Shown here: positions 1 to 10,072 of the stretch, piece by piece
Numbering within the stretch: the first letter of the stretch is position 1
How the letters are laid out: each line of letters starts with the position of its first letter
Assembly: GCF_004339805.1 (NCBI RefSeq)
Contig: NZ_SLUI01000003.1
Span: 248,001 to 312,000, forward strand
Origin: Anaerospora hongkongensis
Lineage (GTDB): Bacteria > Bacillota > Negativicutes > Sporomusales > DSM-15969
Length of the DNA stretch: 64,000 bases
Direction: 5' to 3'
Notes under the pieces: generated by a model
The model's input: the letters and a program-made list of their open reading frames with translations, nothing else
The model's database searches: none
Told to the model about the DNA's origin: nothing
Translations under genes and position numbers: made by a program

Positions 1-446
1 ATCCAGAAAGCCATCCTGATAAAGGGATCAGTACCTTCCGCGCAGATATCGATGTATCCACCTGCGGTGAAATTTCACCATTGAAGGTACTCAATTACTT
101 AATAAACAGCTTTAATTCTGATATTGTGATCATTGACTACCGTGTGCGGGGCTTTACCCGTGATGTAAATGGTAAAAAGTTTTATATTGATCACAAAATT
201 AATTCCATTCAAAATTACATCGCAGATGAAACCCGCGATTTATACCATATGATTGATGTTAATGTGTACCAGGAAAACATTTTCCACACCAAAATGATTC
301 TAAAAGAGTTTGATATGGACAACTATCTCTTTGGCACTGCACAGAAGGATCTCATTCCCGGGGAGAAGAAAAAAATCAAGCAGCGCTTGAAAAAAGAAAT
401 GTCTGAGATTTTTTACGGACGCAACATTCCGAAAGTGAAGAGCTGA
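1..446 (+). CDS. speD: S-adenosylmethionine decarboxylase proenzyme, 3' part
   Basis: This enzyme decarboxylates S-adenosylmethionine to supply aminopropyl groups for spermidine synthesis. The reading frame is already open at base 3, beginning PESHPDKG, so the gene is cut by the window edge. The residues [21 protein letters not shown] and [11 protein letters not shown] match the E. coli-type SpeD family closely. In that family the pyruvoyl-forming Ser lies a few residues before PESHP, so the self-cleavage site should be just outside the window and what is seen is most of the alpha chain. The protein ends normally (YGRNIP near the C terminus). A TTG at 81 could be mistaken for a start but is internal to the family alignment. 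An inverted repeat follows the stop. Identity is confident; completeness upstream cannot be judged. Confidence 0.93.
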   Translation, partial: PESHPDKGISTFRADIDVSTCGEISPLKVLNYLINSFNSDIVIIDYRVRGFTRDVNGKKFYIDHKINSIQNYIADETRDLYHMIDVNVYQENIFHTKMILKEFDMDNYLFGTAQKDLIPGEKKKIKQRLKKEMSEIFYGRNIPKVKS

Positions 447-467
447 ATTTAAACAAACAATTACGCC

Positions 468-520
468 AGACTCAGTGTGCTGTCTGTCATCAAGACATTT
501 GACGCATAACTGAGTCTTTC
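468..520 (+). terminator. Probable speD terminator
   Basis: AGACTCAGT (468-476) pairs with ACTGAGTCT (509-517) around a long internal segment, followed by a short T/C tract. It lies 22 bases after the speD stop. The loop is longer than in a typical intrinsic terminator, so strength is uncertain. Confidence 0.5.
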
Positions 521-594
521 TTATGGAAAAGTAAATTATAATAACAAAATAGAATAGAAAAGTTAACTGTTTGGTAAAATTATGCTAAAATTCC

Positions 595-623
595 TTGTCA
601 AAGTTACATTTTAATGGTAATAT
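595..623 (+). promoter_or_regulatory. Sigma-A-like promoter for the chemotaxis gene
   Basis: TTGTCA (595-600), a 17-base spacer and TAATAT (618-623) precede the methyl-accepting chemotaxis gene by about 120 bases. This is a pattern match only. Confidence 0.45.
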
Positions 624-744
624 TAGTCTATTGATAGAGGGCGTATGTGTAAGCGATGGAGCTTGTATCAGAGCAAAATGTTCTGGACAGGGTCCATTTT
701 TTCATTAATTGTCCTCTTGTGTACAAATGGAGGAGATGAGAGCG

Positions 745-2469
745 ATGAAAGTAAAAATCGGTGTAAAAATCACAGTTGGTTTTGTGGTGATGCTGGCACT
801 CATTGGTATTTTAGGGGTAGTTTCGTTTCTCTCGCTGGCTAAGTCAGGCCATAATCTCGATTCCATTCAAACCTCCAGCCAGAGGTTAATTCTTGCTATG
901 CAGATTCAGAATAGTTTCACTGAGGGAGCAGCCAGTGCAACCCGCTTTATTGCCTACGGTGATACGCAGAATTATAAGCAGGTGGAAAAAGCACTGAGTG
1001 AAACAGTTGTTTTACAATATCAATTCGTCGATATCGTGGAAGAGAATAAGCGGGCCGATGCCCAGAAAATTATCCGCGATACGGCAAAGTACAGTGATAT
1101 TATCATGAATGATCTGGCGCCGCTGGTAAGGGCTTATCATCGTGAGCTGGCTGCCGGCAATGCGGAAAAAGCCCAGGCACTGAAGGGCGAAGTGTCTCTA
1201 ATGGCAGACCGCATGGTGCCGATTGGGGATCAGGTTACATCTGTCATGAAAGCAGTAGTGACGGAAAATAAGACAGTTGTTGATGACAGCATCCGTCTAT
1301 CGCAATGGTATACACAGCAGGCAAATACGATTGGCATAATCGTTTGTGCAGTAGCTTTCGTTGTCGGTTTGGTTTTAAGCATTGGCCTGACAAGAGCGAT
1401 CATCAATCCGCTTACGAAAATGGTGGATGGCGCCAATCGCTTTGCTGAAGGAGATTTGACCAATCCGATTGTCGTTAAGTCCAGAGATGAGCTGGGGCAA
1501 TTAGCTACAGCCATGAATGCCATGCAGGACAGCATAAAGGGAATCGTCCAGAGCATTCATCACTTATCACGTCAAGTTGCCGGTTCGGCCCAGGAATTAA
1601 CAGCAATTGTCGATCATTCGGCTGCGGCAGCCGATCAGGTGGCAGGCTCTATTTCCGAGGTTCATCAAAACTCGGCAAGTCAGATGACAGCAGTGAATGA
1701 GGCGCTGTCGATTGTAGAAGAAATGTCCAGCGGAATTGCGCAGATTGCCGTAAATACCGACCAGATGTCAGATATGTCCCGTGAGACGGCTGCAGCCGCT
1801 CAGAATGGTGTACAGTCCATCGCCTCCGTAACGACGCAAATGGCCAGTATTGAGAGAACCGTTTTGGGTTTGTCGAATGTCGTTGTCCGTCTCGGGGAAC
1901 ATTCGCAGGAAATTGGACAGATTGTGGATACGATTGCCGGTATTGCCAGCCAGACCAATTTACTTGCACTCAATGCTGCCATTGAAGCGGCCCGTGCCGG
2001 TGACCAGGGCCGGGGTTTTGCTGTTGTTGCCGATGAAGTGCGGAAATTGGCACATCAATCGCAGGAAGCGGCGAAACAAATTGCTTTTCTCATTCACCAA
2101 ATTCAGCAGGAAACCGGTCAGGCAGTCAATGCGATGGACGAAGGGACCAAAGAAGTTAAGAAAGGCAGTCAGGTTGTAGACGATGCCGGGCACTCCTTTA
2201 ACCGGATTGTAGAACTCATTAATCAGGTAGCCAATCAGGTGCAGGAAATTTCCTCCGCGATTCATCACATGTCCGGCGGCAGTCAAAAGATTGTCATGGC
2301 AGTGCGGGCAATTGATTCTACCGGCAAAGACATAACAAACCAAACCGAAATGATTGCGGCGGCAACCGATGAAGAAGCGGCATCTATGACGCAAATAACG
2401 GATGCAAGCCAAACCTTGTCCCGCATGGCAGAGGAGTTGCAGGGGGCGGTTAATAAGTTCAAGGTTTAA
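745..2469 (+). CDS. Methyl-accepting chemotaxis protein
   Basis: A membrane chemoreceptor of about 574 residues that would signal to CheA/CheW. The chosen ATG at 745 follows a GGAGG at 729-733; upstream ATGs give extensions without a better ribosome site. Visible layout: an N-terminal membrane helix ([17 protein letters not shown]), an extracytoplasmic helical sensor of roughly 160 residues of the four-helix-bundle type, a second membrane helix ([18 protein letters not shown]), a HAMP segment ([18 protein letters not shown]), and a long cytoplasmic coiled coil with the conserved signalling hairpin ([20 protein letters not shown], then [15 protein letters not shown]). The sensor is not recognisable as binding any particular ligand. 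It stands alone, with a strong terminator after it and no che genes nearby. Confidence 0.93.
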   Translation: MKVKIGVKITVGFVVMLALIGILGVVSFLSLAKSGHNLDSIQTSSQRLILAMQIQNSFTEGAASATRFIAYGDTQNYKQVEKALSETVVLQYQFVDIVEENKRADAQKIIRDTAKYSDIIMNDLAPLVRAYHRELAAGNAEKAQALKGEVSLMADRMVPIGDQVTSVMKAVVTENKTVVDDSIRLSQWYTQQANTIGIIVCAVAFVVGLVLSIGLTRAIINPLTKMVDGANRFAEGDLTNPIVVKSRDELGQLATAMNAMQDSIKGIVQSIHHLSRQVAGSAQELTAIVDHSAAAADQVAGSISEVHQNSASQMTAVNEALSIVEEMSSGIAQIAVNTDQMSDMSRETAAAAQNGVQSIASVTTQMASIERTVLGLSNVVVRLGEHSQEIGQIVDTIAGIASQTNLLALNAAIEAARAGDQGRGFAVVADEVRKLAHQSQEAAKQIAFLIHQIQQETGQAVNAMDEGTKEVKKGSQVVDDAGHSFNRIVELINQVANQVQEISSAIHHMSGGSQKIVMAVRAIDSTGKDITNQTEMIAAATDEEAASMTQITDASQTLSRMAEELQGAVNKFKV

Positions 2470-2482
2470 TAAGTGATACTGT

Positions 2483-2519
2483 AAAAAGGCCTGTTCTGAT
2501 AAGGAACAGGCCTTTTTGT
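2483..2519 (+). terminator. Intrinsic terminator after the chemoreceptor
   Basis: AAAAGGCCTGTTC pairs with GAACAGGCCTTTTT across a TGATAAG loop, ending in a T run. It is a strong rho-independent terminator, and its A-rich 5' side would also let it work leftward. Confidence 0.9.
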
Positions 2520-2616
2520 TTACCATAAACATCCGTATAGACAAGTTTCATCGATTATGGTAAATTGATATCAACAAGGACAAATGTCCTTTATAAATAG
2601 AAAGGGGATGTAAACT

Positions 2617-2682
2617 ATGCTGGAAAACATCTACGAAGAAGAAGTTGACTTAACAAATCCCCAAGATACCTTTGACTATTAA
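2617..2682 (+). CDS. Small acidic ORF upstream of prkA (21 aa)
   Basis: ATG at 2617 is preceded by AAAGGGG at about 2601-2607 with good spacing. It encodes MLENIYEEEV followed by DLTNPQDTFDY, then TAA. The peptide is acidic, with no membrane segment or known motif. It sits 28 bases before prkA, in the same direction, and could be a leader peptide or a tiny partner of the PrkA/YhbH/SpoVR system. It has start, ribosome site and stop, but coding status rests on that alone. I do not recognise the family. Confidence 0.45.
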   Translation: MLENIYEEEVDLTNPQDTFDY

Positions 2683-2710
2683 AATAATGATGTAAGAGGA
2701 GGGCCTGAGT

Positions 2711-4639
2711 ATGACGAATTTGGATTTTGCCGGACTCATTAAACAGGATCGCGAAGAACGGAAGCATCAGCATTTTTCCGGAACGCTGCTGGATTATCTG
2801 GCTATTGTTAAAGACAATCCAAAAGTAGCCATGCTGGCCCATCAGCGTATGCACGAGCTGCTGAATGACCGCGGCGTGAAAGCTGTCAGCGGGGAGGACG
2901 ATCCCCGGCTTAAGCGCTTATACGGTAATGAAGTAATTAAGAAATATACATTTTTTAAAGATGAGTTTTATGGGATTGATAAGAGTATCATGAAGATTAT
3001 GCGCTATTTCCATTCCGCCGCCATGCGGGGGGAGGAAGCCAGGCAGGTATTGTATCTGGTAGGCCCGGTAGGTGCCGGTAAATCATCTCTGATGGAAGCG
3101 CTGAAGAAGGCGCTGGAAATGGCTCATCCCATGTACGTAATCAAAGATTGTCCAATGCGGGAAGAGCCGTTGCATTTAATACCCAAGCATCTGCGGCCAA
3201 ACTTTGAAAAAATGCTGGGTGTAAAAATTGAAGGCGACTTATGTCCGGTCTGCCGCTGGCGCCTGAAGCACGAATATAAGGGGGAATTTGAAAATGTACC
3301 GGTTACCACAACCGAGTTCTCTGTCCGCTCCCGCAAAGGGGTGGGGGTTGTCCCGCCGGTAGATCCTAATAATCAGGATACCTCGGTGTTGTCCGGCTCA
3401 GTAGATATTTCAAAAATGGACATGTATCCTGAAGACGATCCCCGGGTATTGTCACTCAACGGAGCATTTAATGTTGGCAACCGCGGCATTGTTGAGTTCA
3501 TCGAGGTTTTTAAAAATGACGTAGAGTATTTGCATACCATGATTACGGCAACCCAGGAAAAATCCATCCCCTCGCCCGGTAAAGGCTCTATGATTTACTT
3601 CGACGGGATTATTTTGGCTCATTCCAACGAAGCCGAATGGAACCGCTTCAAATCAGACCATACGAATGAGGCAATTTTGGACCGCATCGTGAAAGTGGAA
3701 GTGCCTTATTGCTTAGAACTGGACGAAGAGGTGAAGATATACCGGAAAATGCTGTCCAATAGTGCTTTTAATGCTCATATTGCTCCGCATACTGTGGAAA
3801 TGGCCTCGATGTTTGCCATCTTATCGCGGCTGGCATCATCGGCTAAGGTTGATCCTTTTACCAAGCTTAAAATTTATAATGGTGAGGAAATTGTGGAGAA
3901 GGGGTCCACGAAAAAAGTGGATATCAATGAATTGCGGGAAGAGGCTGCCCGCGAAGGTATGACTGGCATATCAACCCGGTTTATTATGAAGGCGCTGGAT
4001 ACCGCGTTGTCTGATTCCGAGCACAATTGTATTAACCCGATAACGGTGCTGGATACGCTCATCAAGGCTGTCAAGGAAATGGTAATTAACGAAGACGATA
4101 AGAAACGCTATTTGGGCTTTCTCCAGGATACGCTGAAAAAAGAATACAACAAGCTGCTGGAGAAAGAGGTTACCCGTGCATTCATTTATGGCTATCAGGA
4201 GCAGGCCGAAAGCTTGTTCAATAATTATCTCGATCATTCGGAGGCTTTTGTCAATTCGGCCAAAATCAAAGACAAGAGTACCGGTGAGGAGCTGGAGTGC
4301 GATGTAAAGTTTCTTCAATCCATTGAAGAACAGATCGGCATCACTGGCACGGCGGCCCTCGGTTTCCGGCAGGATGTAACAGCCTATATGTTTTCCCTGC
4401 TGCGCAGCGGCGGTAAGATTGATTACAAGAGTTATGAACCGTTGAAAGAGGCGATTGAGAAAAAATTGACCGTCTCCGTCAAAGAGCTATCCCGTGTTAT
4501 TACCAAGGCTCGTGTCCGTGACGGTGAACAGGACGGCAAATTTAATGCTATGGTGGAAGAGATGAAGCGGAATGGTTATTGTGATCACTGCTGCAATGTT
4601 GTCCTGAAATATGCTGCCAATAATTTATGGCGCGATTGA
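2711..4639 (+). CDS. prkA: PrkA family serine protein kinase
   Basis: A 642-residue protein of the PrkA (YeaG) family: AAA-like ATPases with a C-terminal kinase-related region, linked in Bacillus to sporulation and in enterobacteria to stress and stationary phase. A Walker A motif GPVGAGKSS lies near residue 118, after an N-terminal helical region. The middle contains CPVCRWRL, a Cys pair typical of the family, and YFDGIILAHSNEAEWNRF corresponds to the Walker B and sensor region. The C-terminal domain runs from about residue 400. Length matches the family (about 630-645). It is followed after 42 bases by yhbH and then by spoVR, the classic co-transcribed trio, so a role in spore formation or stress response is likely. 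GGAGGG lies just before ATG 2711. Confidence 0.95.
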   Translation: MTNLDFAGLIKQDREERKHQHFSGTLLDYLAIVKDNPKVAMLAHQRMHELLNDRGVKAVSGEDDPRLKRLYGNEVIKKYTFFKDEFYGIDKSIMKIMRYFHSAAMRGEEARQVLYLVGPVGAGKSSLMEALKKALEMAHPMYVIKDCPMREEPLHLIPKHLRPNFEKMLGVKIEGDLCPVCRWRLKHEYKGEFENVPVTTTEFSVRSRKGVGVVPPVDPNNQDTSVLSGSVDISKMDMYPEDDPRVLSLNGAFNVGNRGIVEFIEVFKNDVEYLHTMITATQEKSIPSPGKGSMIYFDGIILAHSNEAEWNRFKSDHTNEAILDRIVKVEVPYCLELDEEVKIYRKMLSNSAFNAHIAPHTVEMASMFAILSRLASSAKVDPFTKLKIYNGEEIVEKGSTKKVDINELREEAAREGMTGISTRFIMKALDTALSDSEHNCINPITVLDTLIKAVKEMVINEDDKKRYLGFLQDTLKKEYNKLLEKEVTRAFIYGYQEQAESLFNNYLDHSEAFVNSAKIKDKSTGEELECDVKFLQSIEEQIGITGTAALGFRQDVTAYMFSLLRSGGKIDYKSYEPLKEAIEKKLTVSVKELSRVITKARVRDGEQDGKFNAMVEEMKRNGYCDHCCNVVLKYAANNLWRD

Positions 4640-4681
4640 ACCAGCCTGATATCCGAAGCTGACAGAAAGGAGAAATGCGTC

Positions 4682-5845
4682 ATGGCAGTATTCAAGGATG
4701 GCAGCCTTACCCCGTCTGACCGTTCTCAATGGGACCGCAAGCGTCATCGTCAGTTGGTGGAAGAGGCGATTAAAAAGAATATCGGTAATATTGTGGCCGA
4801 AGAAAGTATCATTGGTCAGCAAGGTGACAAAAAGATTAAAGTGCCGATAAAAGGCATCAAGGAATATCAGTTTATTTATGGGAAAAACACCCCTGGTGCC
4901 AGCGGGGGCCAGGGGAATGAACAGCGGGGTCAGGTCGTCGGCAAGACTGATGGTGAAGAAACTCAGGGACAAGGGGCGGGAAGGCCGGGAAGCGAGGCTG
5001 GCGAAGACGTTTTTGAGACGGAAATTACGCTGGATGAACTGGTAGAATACCTGTTTGAAGATTTGCAGCTTCCGGATATGGAACGTAAAAAACTGGCCTC
5101 CATTGAGGCCGCCCGGCGTTATAAGCAGTCCGGCTTTCAGCGGAAAGGCATTCCTCCCCGCCTGGCAAAGAAAAAATCTGTCATGGAAAAAATTAAGCGA
5201 ACTAAATCGGCTGAGCGTTCCGGTGCTGCCCTTGAAGAGCGGCAGCCCTTCAGAGAAGAGGATTTGCGGTACTTCCGGGTAAAAGAAGAGCAGCGCCGTC
5301 AATCCAATGCGGTAGTGATCTGCATTATGGATACTTCAGGCTCGATGGATCAAACAAAAAAATATCTTGCCCGCAGTTTTTATTTCCTGCTGTATCAATT
5401 TGTCCGCTATCGTTATGAGCATGTGGAAGTCGTATTTGTTGCCCATACTACCGAGGCCAAAGAAGTAAACGAGCAGGAGTTTTTTCACAAAGGTGAATCG
5501 GGGGGCACTTTCATTTCCAGCGGTTATGCCAAAGCTTTGGAAATCATTGAACAGCGCTATAATCCCGAGGTCTGGAATATATATGCGTTTCATTGTTCGG
5601 ACGGCGATAATTGGACGGAAGATAATCCCCGGGCAATGGCACTGGCGGAGAAACTCTGTGAAGTTTGCAATTTGTTTGGCTATGGTGAAGTAGCCGCTGA
5701 CGGCTACTGGCAGAAAACAATTGGGCAGCTTTTCCGGGAAATAATTCGCTCGGACCGTTTTGTTACAGCCACCATCACGGCCAAGGAAGATGTCTGGCCG
5801 GCCTTCAGAAACATTCTGGCTAAGGTGGAAGGAGGCGGTGAATAG
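4682..5845 (+). CDS. yhbH: YhbH/YeaH family protein (DUF444), VWA-like
   Basis: A 387-residue DUF444 protein, partner of PrkA and SpoVR. The N-terminal third is basic and starts FKDGSLTPSDRSQWDRKRH, as expected. A Gly/Gln-rich linker (about residues 72-105) separates it from the rest. The C-terminal half is a von Willebrand A-like fold with a metal-site motif DTSGSMD near residue 216 and the later segment SGGTFISSGYAKALE. Function is poorly known in the family; it is required for normal sporulation in Bacillus. AAAGGAG at 4666-4672 sets ATG 4682. The stop overlaps the GTG of spoVR by one base, indicating translational coupling. Confidence 0.93.
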   Translation: MAVFKDGSLTPSDRSQWDRKRHRQLVEEAIKKNIGNIVAEESIIGQQGDKKIKVPIKGIKEYQFIYGKNTPGASGGQGNEQRGQVVGKTDGEETQGQGAGRPGSEAGEDVFETEITLDELVEYLFEDLQLPDMERKKLASIEAARRYKQSGFQRKGIPPRLAKKKSVMEKIKRTKSAERSGAALEERQPFREEDLRYFRVKEEQRRQSNAVVICIMDTSGSMDQTKKYLARSFYFLLYQFVRYRYEHVEVVFVAHTTEAKEVNEQEFFHKGESGGTFISSGYAKALEIIEQRYNPEVWNIYAFHCSDGDNWTEDNPRAMALAEKLCEVCNLFGYGEVAADGYWQKTIGQLFREIIRSDRFVTATITAKEDVWPAFRNILAKVEGGGE

Positions 5846-7110
5846 TGGAAGGATACAGCCTCAGGCAGTTAGAGGAATGGAATGAAAAAATCGAGTCGCT
5901 GGTTAAGCGAAATGGACTTGATTGTTATGAGCAGCACTTCGAGGTCTGCAGCTATGAGGATATGCTGTGCTATGAGGCTTATGTCGGTATGCCCAGCCAT
6001 TACCCCCACTGGAGTTATGGCAAAACCTACGAACGACAGAAAACGTTTTATCAGCATAATCTTACCGGACTGCCTTATGAAATGGTAATCAATTCCGATC
6101 CTTGCATTGCCTATCTGATGCGGGACAACACGCTGCTGCTGCAAATCCTTACGATGGCTCATGTGTATGGCCATAATGACTTTTTTAAAAATAACCGCCT
6201 CTTTCGCCGTGATACCCGGGCTGATTTAACGGTAGAAACCTTTAAAGCTCATGCCGACCGGGTACGAGAATATATGCAAAGTCCGGGCATTGGGCCGCAG
6301 AAGGTCGAGCGAATTCTGGATGCTGCCCATGGACTGCGCTTCCAAACCGCGCGCAACGGTATTAGTAAACCGGCCGGGAGGAGAGAGCTTACGGTGGCAG
6401 ATAGTGCCGGGATCGCAGAGCGGCATCAGCAGGACTTGCTGCTTTTCCTGGCCGACCGGGGCAAGTTAACGGACTGGGAGCGGGATCTGGTGCATATTGT
6501 CCGGGACGAAACGCTGTACTTTATTCCGCAGATGGAAACAAAAATCATGAATGAGGGCTGGGCCAGCTTCTGGCACTATAAACTGCTGCAGCAGCTGGAG
6601 CTTGAACAAGGTCTCTATCTCGAGTTTCTGCAGCGCCACAATTTGGTGATACGGCCTCATCCCGGACGACTGAATCCGTACTTTGTCGGTTTTAAAATGT
6701 TTGAGTATCTGGAACAAAAACAGGGAATTGATTTTATCAAGGAAGTCCGGGCTAATGAGCGGGATCAATCCTTTCTGCGCCGTTATCTTTCCCGGGAATT
6801 GTGCGAGGAACTTCACCTTTTTGCTTATGCCGCCCAGGGGGATGAGTTGGTTATTACCGATGTCAGCGATGAAGAGGGCTGGAAAGCAGTTCGTGACTCG
6901 CTGGCGAATGCCACCGGTATTGCTGCCATTCCTGTTATTGTTCCCGCAGCCGTAGAAGGCAGCAAGCTGATTCTGCGCCACTGCTTTGATGGCAGGGAAC
7001 TGGAGCTGAACTATGCCAAGGAGACATTAAAATATATTGCCAGCCTCTGGGGCGGACCGGTTGAATTAGTAACAATTGTGGATAATAAAGAGATAAACTT
7101 AATTTTCTAA
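5845..7110 (+). CDS. spoVR: SpoVR family stage V sporulation protein
   Basis: A 421-residue SpoVR (YcgB) protein; in Bacillus, spoVR mutants have a spore cortex defect. Family signatures seen are HVYGHNDFFKNN near residue 107, IMNEGWASFWHYK near residue 233, and NPYFVGFKMFEYLE. The C-terminal region (about 330-421) is the more variable part. The start is GTG 5845, with GGAGGCGG at 5831-5838 and a TAGTG overlap with yhbH. The protein is somewhat shorter than the Bacillus member but keeps the conserved blocks. A terminator follows directly. Confidence 0.95.
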   Translation: MEGYSLRQLEEWNEKIESLVKRNGLDCYEQHFEVCSYEDMLCYEAYVGMPSHYPHWSYGKTYERQKTFYQHNLTGLPYEMVINSDPCIAYLMRDNTLLLQILTMAHVYGHNDFFKNNRLFRRDTRADLTVETFKAHADRVREYMQSPGIGPQKVERILDAAHGLRFQTARNGISKPAGRRELTVADSAGIAERHQQDLLLFLADRGKLTDWERDLVHIVRDETLYFIPQMETKIMNEGWASFWHYKLLQQLELEQGLYLEFLQRHNLVIRPHPGRLNPYFVGFKMFEYLEQKQGIDFIKEVRANERDQSFLRRYLSRELCEELHLFAYAAQGDELVITDVSDEEGWKAVRDSLANATGIAAIPVIVPAAVEGSKLILRHCFDGRELELNYAKETLKYIASLWGGPVELVTIVDNKEINLIF

Positions 7111-7112
7111 AG

Positions 7113-7136
7113 CGGCTCATCGGAGCCGTTTTTTCT
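7113..7136 (+). terminator. Terminator of the prkA-yhbH-spoVR operon
   Basis: CGGCTC (7113-7118), loop ATCG and GAGCCG (7123-7128) are followed by a T run. It begins three bases after the spoVR stop. Confidence 0.88.
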
Positions 7137-7152
7137 TTTGTGTGAAAATTTG

Positions 7153-7202
7153 TTGATTTTCCGCACATCCTATGAGATAATAGTAGTACCAATATAAATT
7201 GG
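7153..7202 (+). promoter_or_regulatory. Promoter and candidate operator of the glutamate fermentation operon
   Basis: TTGATT (7153-7158), 17 bases and GATAAT (7176-7181) form a good sigma-A-type promoter. Just downstream, CCAAT-N4-ATTGG (7189-7202) is a perfect inverted repeat across the expected transcription start. It could be the binding site of the GntR regulator encoded 33 bases later. The promoter call is a pattern match; the operator role is inferred. Confidence 0.55.
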
Positions 7203-7234
7203 ATTAATGGATTAAGCCAATGTGAGGTAAGGCG

Positions 7235-8194
7235 ATGATTCTACATCGGATGGGTATCCCGATTTATTTGCAAGTGAAAACGCATATCCTGGACAAAATA
7301 AAAGCAGGCGATTTTTCGTCAGGAAGTAAAATTCCGACCGAAAGAGAATTGGCTGCAGAACTTGGCATCAGCCGCAATACGGTAAGTGCTGCTTACAAAG
7401 AGCTGTTGCTGGAAGGTGTGCTTGAGGCGAGGCAGGGCCGGGGAACTTTTGTCAAAGCTGAATCGTCCGCTTCGGAGGATGACAGCGTTGCCGGTTCAAA
7501 ACGCGATCGCTTGGCAAAAATAATCGATGACGCCATGGCGAAAGCGAGTGAGTTAGGCTTTACTGTAGAGCAATTTGCAGCTATTACGCATATCCGGGCT
7601 CAGATCAAGACAATGGCAGTCCGGACATTACGTGTGGCAATAGTGGATTGCACGGCCGAATTTACGCATCGCTTTGCCACTCAAATCAGTCAGCATATTG
7701 CCGTCCATTGTGAAGAAGTGCTGCTGGCAGATGTAGAACAGGGAAAAGTGCCAATTGAGCTTTTACAGGCCTGTGACCTAGTCGTAACGACGATGGAACA
7801 CCATGCTGCACTGCTCAGGCTGCACGCCGTAGATCATAAGCTGATGGCGATCGCTGCCATACCCCGGTTGGAAGCGGTTATTCAGCTGGCCCGTATTTCG
7901 CATAATCAGGCAGTTGGCGTTATTGCTAAAAGCAATGATTATTTCCGGGCGATCAAACGGCTGTTGTCGCGCATTAACGTAGGTGCCTTACAGCTTGAAC
8001 CAATTTCATCACTGGAGAAAGAAGCACTCAGGCGGTTTGTCGACAGTCATTCTGTTCTGGTCGTCTCGGAAGAAATGGAGGCGGCTGTGCGGCAGCTGGC
8101 AGGCGATAACCAGGAGATTATCGTCTTCACCTATGAAATTGATCAGGGCTCAATCAACCAGCTTATGGCCCGGCTTGTTATCCAAGCCCAGTAA
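7235..8194 (+). CDS. GntR family transcriptional regulator
   Basis: A 319-residue regulator. Residues 1-75 are a winged helix of the GntR type (YLQVKTHIL, PTERELAAELGISRNTV, GVLEARQGRGTFVK). The remaining 240 residues form an effector domain I cannot assign; it contains Cys and His residues (VDCTAEFTHRFATQISQHI, CEEVLLADVEQG). It is the first gene before glmS-glmL-glmE-mal-citDEFC in the same direction, so it most likely controls glutamate breakdown, perhaps sensing glutamate, mesaconate or B12 status; the ligand is a guess. GAGGTAAGG precedes ATG 7235, and an inverted repeat lies at the promoter. Confidence 0.88.
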   Translation: MILHRMGIPIYLQVKTHILDKIKAGDFSSGSKIPTERELAAELGISRNTVSAAYKELLLEGVLEARQGRGTFVKAESSASEDDSVAGSKRDRLAKIIDDAMAKASELGFTVEQFAAITHIRAQIKTMAVRTLRVAIVDCTAEFTHRFATQISQHIAVHCEEVLLADVEQGKVPIELLQACDLVVTTMEHHAALLRLHAVDHKLMAIAAIPRLEAVIQLARISHNQAVGVIAKSNDYFRAIKRLLSRINVGALQLEPISSLEKEALRRFVDSHSVLVVSEEMEAAVRQLAGDNQEIIVFTYEIDQGSINQLMARLVIQAQ

Positions 8195-8243
8195 TTCATG
8201 TGAATGCAAAATTTTAATAAAGCACTAAAGGAGTAATTACCGA

Positions 8244-8672
8244 ATGCAAAACAAAATTAAAGTCATTCTTGGCGTCATTGGTGCCGATTGCCATGCAGTC
8301 GGCAATCGAATTCTGGAACATGCAATTTCATCAGCCGGTTTTGAAGTAGTTAATCTTGGTGTTCTGGTAAAACAGGAAGAGTTTGTAAATGCTGCTATCG
8401 AAACAGATGCCAAAGCTATTTTAGTGGCATCCTTGTATGGCCATGGCGAGATTGACTGCCGTGGACTGCGCGACCGCTGCCATGAGGCTGGCATTGGCGA
8501 CATCCTGTTATATGTAGGCGGCAATTTAGTTGTCGGTAAAACAGATTTTACAGCCGTGAAGGACAAGTTTGTCGCTATGGGCTATGAGCGGGTATATGCT
8601 CCCGGCACTTTGCCGGAAGAAGTAATAGAAGATCTCAAAAAAGACATGAAAGAGCGGGGATTCTGCGCGTGA
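8244..8672 (+). CDS. glmS: Methylaspartate (glutamate) mutase, sigma subunit
   Basis: The small cobalamin-binding subunit (142 aa) of glutamate mutase, which rearranges L-glutamate to (2S,3S)-3-methylaspartate using adenosylcobalamin. The B12-binding signature DxHxxG is present as D15-C-H17-A-V-G20, His17 being the expected cobalt ligand. [10 protein letters not shown] and [10 protein letters not shown] are further cofactor-binding segments of the fold. Length equals the usual size. AAGGAG at 8228-8233 precedes the ATG, and the stop overlaps the GTG start of glmL. Confidence 0.96.
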   Translation: MQNKIKVILGVIGADCHAVGNRILEHAISSAGFEVVNLGVLVKQEEFVNAAIETDAKAILVASLYGHGEIDCRGLRDRCHEAGIGDILLYVGGNLVVGKTDFTAVKDKFVAMGYERVYAPGTLPEEVIEDLKKDMKERGFCA

Positions 8673-10072
8673 AACCCGTCCTGCTTATCGATTTTGGCAG
8701 TACTTACACGAAGATAACTGCAGTTGATGTCGAAAGCGAAACCGTTTTAGGAACTGCCAGAGGTATAACAACCGTTACCACCGATATTACCCAAGGGCTG
8801 AATGAGGCCCTGGAGCAATTGTTTCTCCAGACAGGCAAATTGGAATTTGGCCGTGTTTTAGGCTGTTCCAGTGCTGCCGGCGGTTTAAAAATGGTAGCCG
8901 TCGGTCTGGTGCCTGAGTTAACCGCTGAGGCGGCTAAGCGGGCGGCATTAGGCGCGGGAGCGAAAGTCCTCGGTGTCTTTTGCCATGAACTAAGTGAATA
9001 TGAAGTTGCCGATATTAAAGCGCTGCAGCCGGATATCATCCTGCTTGCCGGCGGAACTGACGGCGGCAATAAGCAAGTCATTCTGCATAATGCCCACATG
9101 CTGTCCCAGCTTGGCTTGGATGTGCCTTTTGTGGTAGCCGGCAATAAATCGGTAACACCTGCGGTGGTGCGTATTTTAAGCGAAACCATGTCAGAAGTGG
9201 TTTATGCCGAGAATGTCATGCCCCGGCTGAATGAATTAAATATTGAATCAGCCCGCCAAATGATCCGCAGTATCTTTTTGAAGAAAATTGTGGAAGCCAA
9301 GGGCCTGCATAAAGCAAATAAGCTCGTAGACCGCATGGTTATGCCAACGCCGGCAGCTGTTTTGAAGGCCGCTGAATTGATCAGCCGGGGCAGCGCAGGA
9401 GAACCGGGGCTAGGTGATATTATTGTCGTCGATATTGGCGGTGCCACCACCGATATTTATTCGATTGCCAAAGGGGATCCCACGCAGAGTAGCGTAACAC
9501 TGCATGGCTTGCCTGAACCGGAAGCCAAGCGTACGGTGGAAGGCGATCTCGGGATGCGCTATAGTGCAGCACCTCTGGTCAAGGCGGCAAGAGCGGCTGC
9601 GATTGCCCGGTGGGCAGGCACTGAAGAACAGACCGTAATCGATTATGCTGCCCAAGTAGAGGCAAATATCGAATATCTGCCGCAGACCCCGGAAGAGGAA
9701 CAAGTGGAGATTGCCATGGCTCGGGCTTGTACGGCGCTGGGAATTGACCGCCATACGGGCTATTTGGAAACCTACTTTACCCCATTTGGGACCGCTTACA
9801 GTCAGGTAGGGAAAGATCTGACGGAAGTAAAAACCGTGATTGGTACCGGCGGCGTCATTATTAACAATCGCTATCCGGCAAGTGTGCTGCAGGGAGTTGT
9901 TTTTGATGAGGCCAATCCGCAAGTTTTAAAGCCCCGCAATCCTGAATATCGCATTGATGAATCCTATATCATGGCTGCAATGGGCTTGTTGGGAGAAGAA
10001 TATCCCGATACGGCTGTGCGCATGATGAAAAAGTATATTGTCGGAGGGAATAAACGTGGAACTGAAAAATAA
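8669..10072 (+). CDS. glmL: Glutamate mutase-associated protein GlmL/MutL
   Basis: A 467-residue ASKHA-fold ATPase found between the two mutase subunit genes, thought to reactivate or chaperone the B12 enzyme. It has the first phosphate loop [11 protein letters not shown] at the N terminus and the second, [14 protein letters not shown], near residue 255, plus GTGGVIINN near residue 392. The GTG start overlaps the glmS stop (GTGA), indicating coupling. The end overlaps the start region of glmE. Confidence 0.94.
   Translation: MKPVLLIDFGSTYTKITAVDVESETVLGTARGITTVTTDITQGLNEALEQLFLQTGKLEFGRVLGCSSAAGGLKMVAVGLVPELTAEAAKRAALGAGAKVLGVFCHELSEYEVADIKALQPDIILLAGGTDGGNKQVILHNAHMLSQLGLDVPFVVAGNKSVTPAVVRILSETMSEVVYAENVMPRLNELNIESARQMIRSIFLKKIVEAKGLHKANKLVDRMVMPTPAAVLKAAELISRGSAGEPGLGDIIVVDIGGATTDIYSIAKGDPTQSSVTLHGLPEPEAKRTVEGDLGMRYSAAPLVKAARAAAIARWAGTEEQTVIDYAAQVEANIEYLPQTPEEEQVEIAMARACTALGIDRHTGYLETYFTPFGTAYSQVGKDLTEVKTVIGTGGVIINNRYPASVLQGVVFDEANPQVLKPRNPEYRIDESYIMAAMGLLGEEYPDTAVRMMKKYIVGGNKRGTEK

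Noticed and set aside
645..842. 65-codon frame overlapping the chemoreceptor start
   Set aside because: Out of frame with a strongly supported gene and no independent support beyond an ATG.
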